This document shows positions 7,684 through 18,285 of a stretch of 64,000 bases of DNA, one piece after another. A program made the position numbers and the translations under genes. The stretch's first letter is position 1, and each line of letters starts with the position of its first letter. The notes under the pieces were generated by a model that saw only the letters and a list, made by a program, of their open reading frames with translations, ran no database searches and had not been told where the DNA came from. Origin of the DNA: an uncultured bacterium (GTDB taxonomy: Bacteria > Patescibacteriota > Saccharimonadia > Saccharimonadales > Saccharimonadaceae); assembly GCA_937863415.1 (NCBI GenBank), contig CALMFC010000014.1, forward strand, positions 62,001 through 126,000, written 5' to 3'.

Positions 7684-9180
7684 ATGGACGCAAAGATAAT
7701 CCTAATCGCACGAGTTTCAGATATTGAGCAGCGTAAAGCATTACCTGCTCAGAAGTTACGGCTTGAAAGATACGCCGAACAAAAGAAACTACCATACGAG
7801 TATCACGAGTTTGACGAGAGTGCTCATAAAGAGGCACGTCAAAAGTTCGCTAAGCTCGTTGAACACATCCACAAACAAACTGGCTTATGCTACGTGGTCT
7901 TTGACAAGATAGACCGCTTTACCCGTGATAGTAGCCAAGAAGAAGTAAAGGCATTGCAACAGCTTGTAAAGCTCGGCAAAATTGAGCTGCACTTCCCTCA
8001 CGACAGTTTATACATAGACCAAAACTCATCCGCTGCCGATTGGTTTAGGCTCGGTATTGGTATGGCACTCGCAAAATACTACTCAGACAGTATTCGTGAT
8101 AACGTCAAACGCCGCTTTGAACAAATGCTCAGTGAGGGTATATGGGTACACAGAGCACCCGTTGGCTACAAGAACGTACTAAAAGGCGGTACGCCACAGA
8201 AACCCATCAAAGACATTGAGGTTGATGACACTAAGGCTCACTACATCGTAAAAGCCTACGAGATGCGAGCAAGAGGTATTTCATACGCAGTTATCGCAAA
8301 GGAACTGCGTGAGATGGGCTTTCGCAGTAACATCGCTGGCAGTAAAGCACCGAGCAAACAGTTTCTTGAGCGAATACTGAGCAATGAGTTTTATTGTGGC
8401 TTTATGGTTCACGCTGGCAGACGCTACCCGCACAAGTACCCACCTCTCATCAGTCGTGGCTTGTACAATCAGGTGCAACGTGTCCGAGATGAGCGTAAAC
8501 ACGAGATGACCAAGTACGATAGCAAAGACTTTACCCTGAAAAAGATAGTAAAGTGCGGTAAATGCGGACGTGCAGTATCGCCATTCAAGGCTCGCAACAA
8601 CGTCTATTTGCGATGTGCCAACTCAAAGTGCGATAATCCAAATACAGCCGTTAGCCTCGTTATTGATGAAGTTACGGCAGATATAGGATTTATAGACGTG
8701 CCTGAGAAGTGGTTAGATAAAGTCATTACCGAGCTGCGTAACCGTCATAACGACCAGCAGCTATACTTCACGCAAAACATTGAGCAGACCCGTGCTGAGT
8801 ACGACAAACTCAAGGAAAAGATGCGAAAGGTTTACTATGACTTGCTTGAGGGTCGTATTACACAGACATTCCACGATGAAATTGCAACTGAGCTAGAAAA
8901 GAAACAGCAGGAGCTAAATGACCGCCTAAAGTTGCTAACAAGCGACAATAAAGACTTTCAAGTTACTGCATCCTATCTGTTAGACTTGGCTCAACGAGCT
9001 GAACAGCTGTTCAATGAGAGCGATGAGGGGCTTAGACAGAAGTTGCTAGAATACGTACTTTCAAACATTGAACTAAAGGACAAGAAGTTGTCTTATATAC
9101 TAAACGACCCCTTTAGAACAGTCGTTGAGACAAAGAAAAAGACCCTTTCGGGTCATAATTCAAATATTTGGTGCGGGTGA
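7684..9180 (+). CDS. Large serine recombinase (integrase)
   Basis: This 498-residue protein has a resolvase catalytic domain at about 1-150 (ARVSDIEQ with the nucleophilic Ser; DRFTRD), a recombinase domain at about 165-280 (GIWVHRAPVGYKN), a zinc ribbon at about 293-320 (KCGKCG...CANSKC) and a coiled coil at about 360-430. It catalyses site-specific strand exchange between attP and attB. Its final codons TGG TGC GGG TGA lie in the 3' end of tRNA-Gly, so the attachment site overlaps the stop codon. A Shine-Dalgarno (AAGGAG) precedes the ATG. Confidence 0.95.
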   Translation: MDAKIILIARVSDIEQRKALPAQKLRLERYAEQKKLPYEYHEFDESAHKEARQKFAKLVEHIHKQTGLCYVVFDKIDRFTRDSSQEEVKALQQLVKLGKIELHFPHDSLYIDQNSSAADWFRLGIGMALAKYYSDSIRDNVKRRFEQMLSEGIWVHRAPVGYKNVLKGGTPQKPIKDIEVDDTKAHYIVKAYEMRARGISYAVIAKELREMGFRSNIAGSKAPSKQFLERILSNEFYCGFMVHAGRRYPHKYPPLISRGLYNQVQRVRDERKHEMTKYDSKDFTLKKIVKCGKCGRAVSPFKARNNVYLRCANSKCDNPNTAVSLVIDEVTADIGFIDVPEKWLDKVITELRNRHNDQQLYFTQNIEQTRAEYDKLKEKMRKVYYDLLEGRITQTFHDEIATELEKKQQELNDRLKLLTSDNKDFQVTASYLLDLAQRAEQLFNESDEGLRQKLLEYVLSNIELKDKKLSYILNDPFRTVVETKKKTLSGHNSNIWCG

Positions 9181-9191
9181 AGAGACTCTAA
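9164..9191 (+). repeat. Right attachment site inside tRNA-Gly
   Basis: Identical to 745-772. It includes the tRNA 3' CCA, the acceptor strand and part of the T stem and loop. The recombinase stop codon at 9178-9180 lies inside. Confidence 0.8.
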
Positions 9192-9244
9192 CTCTCGACC
9201 TCTTCCTTGGCAAGGAAGCGCTCTAACAACTGAGCTACACCCGC
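9169..9244 (-). tRNA. tRNA-Gly (GCC)
   Basis: 76 nt with encoded CCA. Acceptor GCGGGTG/CACCCGC, D stem GCTC/GAGC, anticodon stem CTTCC/GGAAG with loop TTGCCAA, and T stem GAGAG/CTCTT. The T loop is TTAGAGT rather than TTCGANT, so position 56 is A. The D loop reads AGTTGTTAGA, so position 19 is T where G is normal. The usual G19-C56 tertiary pair appears to be replaced by U19-A56. Confidence 0.95.
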
Positions 9245-9300
9245 ATAGTGTGTAAGTGAACTGTAATGTGCGATTGGGCTGTGTTTGGTTGATTCCTTGG

Positions 9301-9402
9301 CCTGGCAAGTCAGGTCACGTTCCGTGACCCCGCAACTACGTCTATGAAAACAAGTTTTCAAGAGTAGGTTGCCTTGCGAACTGCCACTGGCAGTTCTCAC
9401 TC
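9301..9402 (-). repeat. R1 structured repeat, copy a (tRNA-Gly)
   Basis: On the minus strand it contains the hairpin GAACTGCC/GGCAGTTC, then GCAAGGC, then a terminal hairpin GGTCAC-GGAAC-GTGACC. The first about 30 nt match the tRNA-Leu copy at 10451-10484. It follows directly on a 24-nt duplicate of the tRNA-Gly 5' end. Confidence 0.75.
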
Positions 9403-9423
9403 TAACAACTGAGCTACACCCGC
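9400..9423 (-). repeat. Duplicate of the tRNA-Gly 5' end (24 nt)
   Basis: Identical to the first 24 nt of tRNA-Gly, including the unusual T19. It begins 179 nt upstream of the complete gene and continues into R1 copy a instead of the anticodon arm. Confidence 0.85.
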
Positions 9424-9694
9424 TCGTCACAGTCGATTATAAATCTCCCGAACTATTCATTCAAATGCATAGTTCTTTGAGATTATCATCGCTGCTCCTC
9501 TCAAATCATTAAACAGATAAGTCTTGGTTTAATGATTTGGGTTAAACAGCGCCCCTTTGGCTGAACAGTAAGGGTCACGATCCGTGAATCCACAACCTCG
9601 GCATCCCATCCGTACGCTCTTAAGGATTATATGGAAAGGGGGTGTGATTTGCAAGTAGTGAAAGAGGGTTGTTCTGTTATAATAACCAGGTGAT
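9424..9694. other. Intergenic region with a hairpin and R1 copy b fragment
   Basis: No gene seen. A 13-bp hairpin (CAAATCATTAAAC arms) lies at about 9504-9541. On the minus strand about 9547-9606 repeats the right half of R1, with the terminal element TTCAC-GGATC-GTGACC, but without tRNA sequence. A TATAAT-like box near 9678-9684 probably serves tRNA-Cys. Confidence 0.55.
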
Positions 9695-9768
9695 GGCGCG
9701 GTGGCGGAGTGGTTACGCGGAAGTCTGCAAAACTTTTCATGCCGGTTCGATTCCGGTCCGTGCCTCCA
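9695..9768 (+). tRNA. tRNA-Cys (GCA)
   Basis: 74 nt with encoded CCA. Acceptor GGCGCGG/CCGTGCC, anticodon stem GAAGT/ACTTT with loop CTGCAAA giving anticodon GCA, normal T loop TTCGATT and G18-G19 in the D loop. Confidence 0.95.
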
Positions 9769-9780
9769 AATATTAACAAC

Positions 9781-9809
9781 TTGGCAGTACATATATTCTC
9801 AGCTATAAT
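9781..9809 (+). promoter_or_regulatory. Promoter of the HNH gene, leaderless spacing
   Basis: TTGGCA (9781-9786), 17-nt spacer, TATAAT (9804-9809), then only 6 nt to the ATG at 9816. The transcript would start at or next to the start codon. Confidence 0.7.
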
Positions 9810-9815
9810 TAAGCT

Positions 9816-10307
9816 ATGAGCAGGGGTAGGTCTTGGACAGATGAGGATTTAAGAAAAGCTGTATCTAGTTCTTCGAGTATATGAGGAGTAATAAAGTCAC
9901 TTGGTCTTGTGCCAGCTGGTGGCAACTACGTACAAGTATCAGCTCGCATAAAGTATCTAGGATTAAACAGCACACACTTCAAGGGTCGGGGTTGGAATAA
10001 AGGAACAACGTACCATACAAATACACGTCCAGATTTAGAGTCTATTTTGGTTTTAGGTAGTACCATACAAAGTTATAAACTAAAGAAACGACTATACGAA
10101 GTTGGCTTAAAGTTACCAATGTGTGAACTTTGTGGTTGGGCTCAGAAAAGTGTAGATGGTAGGGTGCCATTAGAGCTAGATCATATTAACGGTAATCATA
10201 GCGACAACCGTTTAGAGAATTTACGTGTACTTTGTCCAAATTGCCATAGCCTTCAACCTACTCATCGTGGTAAAAATAAGAGGGTAGCATTTGCGCGGAT
10301 GTCGTAA
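9816..10307 (+). pseudogene. HNH endonuclease interrupted by one TGA
   Basis: The frame runs from an ATG with a leaderless promoter through 163 codons, broken only by TGA at 9882-9884 (codon 23), where related proteins usually carry a residue such as Arg; a CGA to TGA change would suffice. After it come the DNA-recognition segment and a complete HNH domain: CELCGW, LELDHINGNHSDNRLENLRVLCPNCH. A GTG at 9909 could start a 132-aa product with an intact HNH domain. The stop codon lies 15 nt inside tRNA-Leu. Family members are free-standing or homing-type nucleases. Confidence 0.75.
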
Positions 10308-10379
10308 TTGGTAGCCGAGCAGCACTTAAAATGCTGTGGTCGAAAGGCCGTGCGGGTTCAAGTCCCGCTCCGCGCACCA
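10293..10379 (+). tRNA. tRNA-Leu (TAA)
   Basis: 87 nt with long variable arm and encoded CCA. Acceptor GCGCGGA/TCCGCGC, anticodon stem CAGCA/TGCTG with loop CTTAAAA, variable arm TGGTCGAAAGGCCG, T loop TTCAAGT. The 5' end overlaps the HNH frame by 15 nt. Confidence 0.95.
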
Positions 10380-10415
10380 ACTAAAAGAGCTCCACTTGTG
10401 GGGCTCTTTTAGTTG
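10380..10415 (+). terminator. Terminator after tRNA-Leu
   Basis: Perfect AACTAAAAGAGC/GCTCTTTTAGTT arms around a short GC-containing loop, with internal T run. It lies directly after the tRNA CCA. Confidence 0.8.
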
Positions 10416-10418
10416 GTT

Positions 10419-10540
10419 TGTGGGGTTCGACTTAAACCCGCCGAGTCGTGCGAGTGAGAACTGCCTAGTGGCAGTTCGCAAGGCGATGTCACGGATGAGT
10501 TTTACTCATCAGACTGACTCGCGGGGTCGCGGAACGTGAC
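10419..10540 (+). repeat. R1 structured repeat, copy c (tRNA-Leu)
   Basis: Order of elements: GGGGTTCGA, CCGAGT, hairpin GAACTGCC-TAGT-GGCAGTTC, GCAAGGC, GATG, a variable hairpin, and the terminal hairpin GGTCGC-GGAAC-GTGACC. The same order occurs in the tRNA-Gln copy. It ends exactly where a duplicate of the tRNA-Leu 3' end begins. Confidence 0.8.
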
Positions 10541-10561
10541 CAAGTCCCGCTCCGCGCACCA
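10541..10561 (+). repeat. Duplicate of the tRNA-Leu 3' end (21 nt)
   Basis: Identical to the last 21 nt of tRNA-Leu including CCA. It begins immediately after the R1 hairpin and ends 182 nt beyond the end of the complete gene. Confidence 0.9.
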
Positions 10562-10562
10562 A

Positions 10563-10592
10563 TAAAATAAGTCCTATTTAGGACTTATTTTA
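10563..10592 (+). terminator. Second terminator, after the tRNA-Leu 3' duplicate
   Basis: TAAAATAAGTCC/GGACTTATTTTA arms around a TATTTA loop. Each 3' tRNA end in this locus is followed by its own, sequence-unrelated terminator. Confidence 0.75.
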
Positions 10593-10649
10593 GTAGCATA
10601 TATCTGCTATAACAATTTCATAAAATTGTCGAAACACAACGTCACTCGG

Positions 10650-10694
10650 AAAAGTGTATATACACACTTTTCTCTCGTCTCCTTGTGTTATAAT
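10650..10694 (+). promoter_or_regulatory. lemA promoter with upstream inverted repeat
   Basis: TATAAT lies at 10689-10694. Upstream, 8-nt perfect arms AAAAGTGT/ACACTTTT (10650-10657, 10664-10671) reach into the -35 position, as a repressor operator would. A GGGGG-type ribosome site precedes the ATG at 10730. Confidence 0.5.
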
Positions 10695-10729
10695 AAAGGC
10701 ATATATTTGTAACGAGTAAGGGGGATAAA

Positions 10730-11293
10730 ATGACAGTTCTTTGGATCATATTGGGAATTATCGTATTAATTGGCCTGTTTTTGTGGGCTACATATAACGC
10801 ATTAGTTAAACTGCGCGTTCGGGTTGATGAGGCCTGGAGCGACATCACTGTTCAGCTGAAACGACGTTTGGATTTGATTCCAAATCTAGTTACCACTGTT
10901 AAGGGATATGCCAAGCACGAAAAAGGTGTTTTTGAAGCAGTCACCGAAGCTCGCGCTAATGCGCTTAACGCCAAGGGTGTCAAAGAGACTGCAGCTGCCG
11001 AGAATCAATTCGAAGGCGCACTAAAAAGCCTATTTGCAGTTGCTGAAGCTTACCCAGACCTAAAAGCCAGCCAGAACTTTGTTGAGTTACAACAAGAACT
11101 TGTTGACACCGAAGATAAAATTCAAGCATCACGCCGATTTTATAACGGTGGTGTACGCGATCTAAACACCAAGATTCAAACATTCCCACACAACATTGTG
11201 GCAGCTATGTTCAAGTTCCTATCACGCGACTTCTTCGAACTAGATGACGCCGAGCAAAAAACAGCCGAAAAACCAGTCGACGTAAACTTCTAA
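10730..11293 (+). CDS. lemA: LemA family protein
   Basis: 187 residues: an N-terminal membrane anchor (about 2-25), then a helical domain with the family segment [33 protein letters not shown] split over residues 23-57 and the later [21 protein letters not shown] region. LemA proteins are membrane-anchored helical bundles of unclear function. They are often next to HtpX, as here (19 nt apart), so the two are probably an operon for membrane protein quality control. Confidence 0.93.
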   Translation: MTVLWIILGIIVLIGLFLWATYNALVKLRVRVDEAWSDITVQLKRRLDLIPNLVTTVKGYAKHEKGVFEAVTEARANALNAKGVKETAAAENQFEGALKSLFAVAEAYPDLKASQNFVELQQELVDTEDKIQASRRFYNGGVRDLNTKIQTFPHNIVAAMFKFLSRDFFELDDAEQKTAEKPVDVNF

Positions 11294-11312
11294 TTTAGCG
11301 AGGCGTTGATTC

Positions 11313-12188
11313 ATGTATAAGGCCATCGCTGCTAATAAACGCAACACCATTTTAATTATGGCTGTGTTTGTTGGTATTATTAGCGCGATTGGCTGGGCCG
11401 TTAGTTATTACTACGGCAACACCAGCATTACATATTTCGTCATAGGCGGAGCTGCCGTTTATGCGATTATTCAATACTTCCTAGCATCCAAGCTGGCTGT
11501 TGCAATGACCGGTGCCAAAGAGATAAAAAAACGCGATAATCCCAGATTCTATCGCATAGTTGAGAACTTAGCGATTACGACCGGGATGAACACGCCAAAG
11601 GTATATATTATCGACGATCCAGCACCAAATGCGTTTGCGACCGGTCGTGACCCAAAACATGCGATTGTTGCGGCTACTACTGGGTTAATCGAGATTATGG
11701 ACGACAATGAACTTGAAGCCGTTATGGCCCACGAGATGGGACATGTTCAAAACTACGACATTAGGGTTAGCATGATTGCGTTTGGATTAGTTAGTGCAAT
11801 TGGTATTCTGTCGGACATCGTCATTCGAATGATGTTCTTTGGAGACAGTCGAAACAACAACAGCAACCCAATTATGCTGGTCGTTGGGATAATTGTTATA
11901 ATTTTGGCACCGATAATCGCTGTTATTGTCCAGATGGCTATTAGTCGACAACGCGAATATCTGGCCGATGCATCGGGCGCCATGACCACCAGAAATCCTG
12001 AAGCCTTGGCCTCTGCATTAGGAAAACTTGGAACTTATGGACGCCCGATGAGACACCAGTCTACGGCAACGGCACACTTGTTTATCGCAAATCCAATGAA
12101 ACCTAGTTTTTTTAGCAAACTCTTTAGCACACACCCTCCGCTTGAAGAGCGCATCGCTAGGCTTCGCAAGAACGCCAACAAGTTCTAG
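11313..12188 (+). CDS. htpX: HtpX-type membrane zinc metalloprotease
   Basis: 291 residues (normal for HtpX). Two membrane helices at about 15-60, the zinc motif AHEMGH at about 139-144, a further hydrophobic pair at about 155-215, then REYLADASGA, which carries the third zinc ligand Glu. C-terminal HPPLEERIARL is typical. It cleaves misfolded membrane proteins on the cytoplasmic side. Genes downstream follow after 11 nt. Confidence 0.95.
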   Translation: MYKAIAANKRNTILIMAVFVGIISAIGWAVSYYYGNTSITYFVIGGAAVYAIIQYFLASKLAVAMTGAKEIKKRDNPRFYRIVENLAITTGMNTPKVYIIDDPAPNAFATGRDPKHAIVAATTGLIEIMDDNELEAVMAHEMGHVQNYDIRVSMIAFGLVSAIGILSDIVIRMMFFGDSRNNNSNPIMLVVGIIVIILAPIIAVIVQMAISRQREYLADASGAMTTRNPEALASALGKLGTYGRPMRHQSTATAHLFIANPMKPSFFSKLFSTHPPLEERIARLRKNANKF

Positions 12189-12199
12189 AATGTAGTAAT

Positions 12200-15549
<3,350 letters not shown>

Positions 15550-15567
15550 GAGGTTTACTATAGATTT

Positions 15568-16290
15568 ATGACACAAGCATTTGGCATTAAGGGTAGTGGT
15601 GTATCGGTATCAATTAATAAAACACCGATTCTTAATGATTTGAGTTTTGGTGTGCGATCGGGTTCGATAACGGGGCTAATTGGCCCCAGCGGATCGGGCA
15701 AGACGACACTTATGCGAAGTATTGTTGGTGTTCAAAAAATTAGTGACGGTATGCTGACGGTTTTGGATTTACCAGCTGGTGACAAAAGATTAAGTTACAA
15801 AATCGGCTATGTAACTCAAAACGCGGTGGTCTATGACGATTTAACAGTCGTTCAGAATTTGCGTTATTTTGCGGTGTTGGCACAATCAAGTCGTGAACAA
15901 GTTGATGAAATAATCACAAAAGTACAATTGCAAAAACAACGTGATCAAATCGTCAGTAGTTTATCGGGTGGTCAACGCGCACGCGTTTCACTGGCTGTGG
16001 CATTACTCGGCTATCCAGAGTTATTGGTGCTCGACGAACCAACAGTTGGATTAGATCCAGTTTTACGTCAAGAATTATGGCAATTATTTAGTACGCTTGC
16101 CAGTCAAGGTAAAACGCTACTGATATCCAGCCACGTCATGGACGAGGCCGATAGGTGCGATGAACTGTTGTTGCTACGTGATGGCAAAATACTGTGGAAT
16201 CATTCGCGTGAACGCCTGCTACAGACCACCAAGACGGATTCGGTTGGCGATGCGTTTATCAGAATCATTTCGATGAAAGGTAAAGCGTAA
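15568..16290 (+). CDS. ABC transporter ATP-binding protein
   Basis: 240 residues with Walker A GPSGSGKTT (about 38-46), Q loop GYVTQNA, signature LSGGQRARV (about 132-140), Walker B LLVLDEPTVGLDP (about 151-163) and the H-loop His in SSHVMDEA. It powers the ABC-2 permease encoded 1 nt downstream. A TACTAT box ends 5 nt before the ATG. Confidence 0.95.
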   Translation: MTQAFGIKGSGVSVSINKTPILNDLSFGVRSGSITGLIGPSGSGKTTLMRSIVGVQKISDGMLTVLDLPAGDKRLSYKIGYVTQNAVVYDDLTVVQNLRYFAVLAQSSREQVDEIITKVQLQKQRDQIVSSLSGGQRARVSLAVALLGYPELLVLDEPTVGLDPVLRQELWQLFSTLASQGKTLLISSHVMDEADRCDELLLLRDGKILWNHSRERLLQTTKTDSVGDAFIRIISMKGKA

Positions 16291-17027
16291 TGTTTCATAT
16301 CAGAATGACATTCGCAACGGCCGGACGAATACTGCGTCAGCTATCGCATGATCCAAGAACTATCGCGCTGATATTTGTTGTGCCGTGTGTATTAATGGCG
16401 CTATTTCGATGGCTTTATGATGGTAATCTGGCGGTCTTTAATAATATCGCACCAGCATTACTGGGTATTTTCCCATTTGTCATCATGTTTATCATCGCTT
16501 CAATTACAACTTTGCGTGAGCGAACCGGTGGGACAATGGAGCGTTTGATGGCTTCGCCAATTGGCAAGTTGGATTTGATTCTGGGGTACATGATTGCGTT
16601 CGGACTGCTGGCGGTTATCCAAGCATTACTAGCTAGTACATTAGTTTTGTATGGACTCGGCCTAGAGGTAAGTGGTCCGCAGTGGTTCTTGATTATTATG
16701 GCACTGGCTGACGCATTATTAGGTACGGCGCTTGGCCTACTTGTCAGTGCGTTCGCCAAGACTGAATTTCAGGCAGTGCAGTTTATGCCAGCCTTTATCA
16801 TTCCTCAGATTCTAATCGGTGGGCTGTTAATGCCTCTGTCACAGATGCCCGAAGTCCTAGAGTTTATTGCTTACTGTCTGCCACTGACGTATGCGATTGA
16901 CGCGCTAAACATTGTTGTGACAAATGTTGATTTGACGATGGAAGCCTGGCGCGATTTAGTGGTTGTAATTGGTTGTGTTATTTTGGCAATATTACTGGGC
17001 GCGTTAACTTTACGTAGACGGCGCTAG
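16290..17027 (+). CDS. ABC-2 type transporter permease
   Basis: 245 residues with six hydrophobic helices and the ABC-2 signature layout: RERTGGTMERLMASPIG between helices 2 and 3 and LLMPLSQMPEVLEFIAYCLPLTYAIDAL near the end. Its start overlaps the ATPase stop. The pair most resembles drug or lipid exporters; the substrate is not known. Confidence 0.94.
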   Translation: MFHIRMTFATAGRILRQLSHDPRTIALIFVVPCVLMALFRWLYDGNLAVFNNIAPALLGIFPFVIMFIIASITTLRERTGGTMERLMASPIGKLDLILGYMIAFGLLAVIQALLASTLVLYGLGLEVSGPQWFLIIMALADALLGTALGLLVSAFAKTEFQAVQFMPAFIIPQILIGGLLMPLSQMPEVLEFIAYCLPLTYAIDALNIVVTNVDLTMEAWRDLVVVIGCVILAILLGALTLRRRR

Positions 17028-17389
17028 TGATGAAAAAGATTAGCATTCACTCCAAAAAAATACTAATTGGAGTTACTGGCGGGTTGGTCGTTTTAGTCGG
17101 ATTAATCATGGTGCCATATCCAGGCCCAGGTTGGTTGGTTGTGTTTGCAGGTCTCGCGATTTTGGCGACCGAATTCGAATTTGCTCGTAAGTGGCTAGAG
17201 TATGGTCGTCATAAATACGACCAGTGGACCAAATGGTTATTAGCGCAACACAAATCAATTCAAATATTGGTTTTGTTGCTCGTAGGTTTGATTACAATAA
17301 CGACAGTATGGTTAATGAACGGGTTCGGTATATTAGACAATGTCCTAAGCACCAACATAGACTGGCTACACTCACCGTTTATTAGGTAG
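17027..17389 (+). CDS. PGPGW-type (TIGR02611-like) transmembrane protein
   Basis: 120 residues: helix at about 12-27, the motif PYPGPGWLVVFAGLAIL at about 28-45, a charged linker EFARKWLEYGRHKYDQW and a second helix pair at about 85-105. The PGPGW motif is the family hallmark. The start overlaps the upstream permease stop. Function unknown. Confidence 0.88.
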   Translation: MMKKISIHSKKILIGVTGGLVVLVGLIMVPYPGPGWLVVFAGLAILATEFEFARKWLEYGRHKYDQWTKWLLAQHKSIQILVLLLVGLITITTVWLMNGFGILDNVLSTNIDWLHSPFIR

Positions 17390-17395
17390 CTCAAA

Positions 17396-17426
17396 TAAAA
17401 TACCTCGCGAGAAGCGAGGTATTTTA
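17396..17426. terminator. Bidirectional terminator
   Basis: ATACCTCGC/GCGAGGTAT hairpin with A run before and T run after, between the end of the ABC operon (plus) and the end of the RRM gene (minus). Confidence 0.9.
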
Positions 17427-17441
17427 AGTGTTGGTAATAAA

Positions 17442-17771
17442 TTACCAGCTACGTTGGCGGAATGAACCACCACCGTTGCCACCACGGTCACCACCGCCGA
17501 AGTCGCGTTTTGGACGATCTTCTTTTGGTCGTGCTAGACCAACGCTAATTGCGCGACCGTCAAGCTCTTTGCCATCTAGTTCGTCAATTGCTTTTTGGTT
17601 GCTAGCTTCGTCTTTGTATTCAACAAATCCGAAACCTTTTGAACGACCGCTGTCGCGGTCAGTGATAACTCGTGCGCTTTCGACTTCTCCGATTGTCTCA
17701 AAGAAAGCCTTCAATGTGTCATCAGTAGTGCTGTATGCAAGGCTACCGATGAATAGATTTTGCTGTGCCAT
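17442..17771 (-). CDS. RRM-type RNA-binding protein
   Basis: 109 residues. One RRM at 1-80 with RNP2 LFIGSLAY (near 6-13) and RNP1 KGFGFVEY (near 45-52), then a Gly/Arg-rich tail (GGGDRGGNGGGSFRQRSW). Such small glycine-rich RRM proteins bind RNA and are often cold-induced. It stands alone with a terminator behind it. Confidence 0.95.
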   Translation of the reverse strand: MAQQNLFIGSLAYSTTDDTLKAFFETIGEVESARVITDRDSGRSKGFGFVEYKDEASNQKAIDELDGKELDGRAISVGLARPKEDRPKRDFGGGDRGGNGGGSFRQRSW

Positions 17772-18285
17772 ATTGTGTATGCTCTTTTCTTCTATTCTGA
17801 TTCATAATATATCGTCAGATCGACCGCTCTTTGCGATGTTTGCGAAGAAGAGAGTCTACCTGATAAGAGGTAAGCGCCCGCCTTTTGCCTTAATACGCGT
17901 GTGCTTCTGAACATCATTATTTAAGCATAGTATCTGCATAAATGCTAGTATAAGCATTTAAAGTTCACGGTTTCCAATTCACAGTTCACAATTAGTTTCC
18001 AATCTTCGATTCGCAAGCACGGCGCAGCCTCGAGCCATCTTGAAAACTGTAATTTGAAAATTCCCTGAAAATCGACAACTGTAAATTGTGAACTGTCTAT
18101 CATGCTTGTGTTTTTAATTGAAATGATTAATAATATCACTAGAGCTGGTGCGCCAAAGGGGTACCTTTGCGCTAAAACAAACACAGTTTTTAAAACAAAA
18201 TCGTGCCCCGGGTGGGCGCGTAGCAGCCGAATAAAATCTCGTCCATGGCAACAGGGGCGAGATTTTGATACAATGTATCAGGTTT
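17772..18285. other. 514-nt gap full of inverted repeats
   Basis: No gene seen. Arms 17981-17993 and 18084-18096 (ACAGTTCACAATT and its complement) enclose about 90 nt. A hairpin GCGCCAAAGG/CCTTTGCGC with a GGTA loop lies at 18150-18172, framed by TTGTGTTTTT and AAACAAACACA. Perfect 9-nt arms AAAATCTCG/CGAGATTTT occur at 18233-18241 and 18258-18266 just upstream of tRNA-Ala. A TACAAT box near 18270 is the likely tRNA promoter. Confidence 0.6.

Larger units (their letters stand above)
745..9191 (+). mobile_element. tRNA-Gly-integrated element with fluoride-resistance cargo
   Basis: A 28-nt exact direct repeat (745-772 and 9164-9191) bounds about 8.4 kb. The right copy is the 3' end of tRNA-Gly(GCC). 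Inside are a serine recombinase adjacent to the tRNA, an excisionase-like HTH, a SpoVG-like protein, a possible Rep protein, an unrecognised 534-aa protein, PAP2, and a riboswitch-controlled MFS-crcB-crcB operon. No relaxase, coupling ATPase or conjugation gene is recognisable, so transfer would need outside help. The left copy abuts a truncated recombinase from an earlier insertion. Boundaries are inferred from the repeat. Confidence 0.8.

Noticed and set aside
9882-9884. TGA in the HNH gene as evidence for TGA recoding (as Gly in SR1/Gracilibacteria)
   Set aside because: All other genes in the window use TGA only as a stop or not at all, and several genes end with TGA at natural ends (for example the recombinase). 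One TGA in one gene is better explained by mutation.
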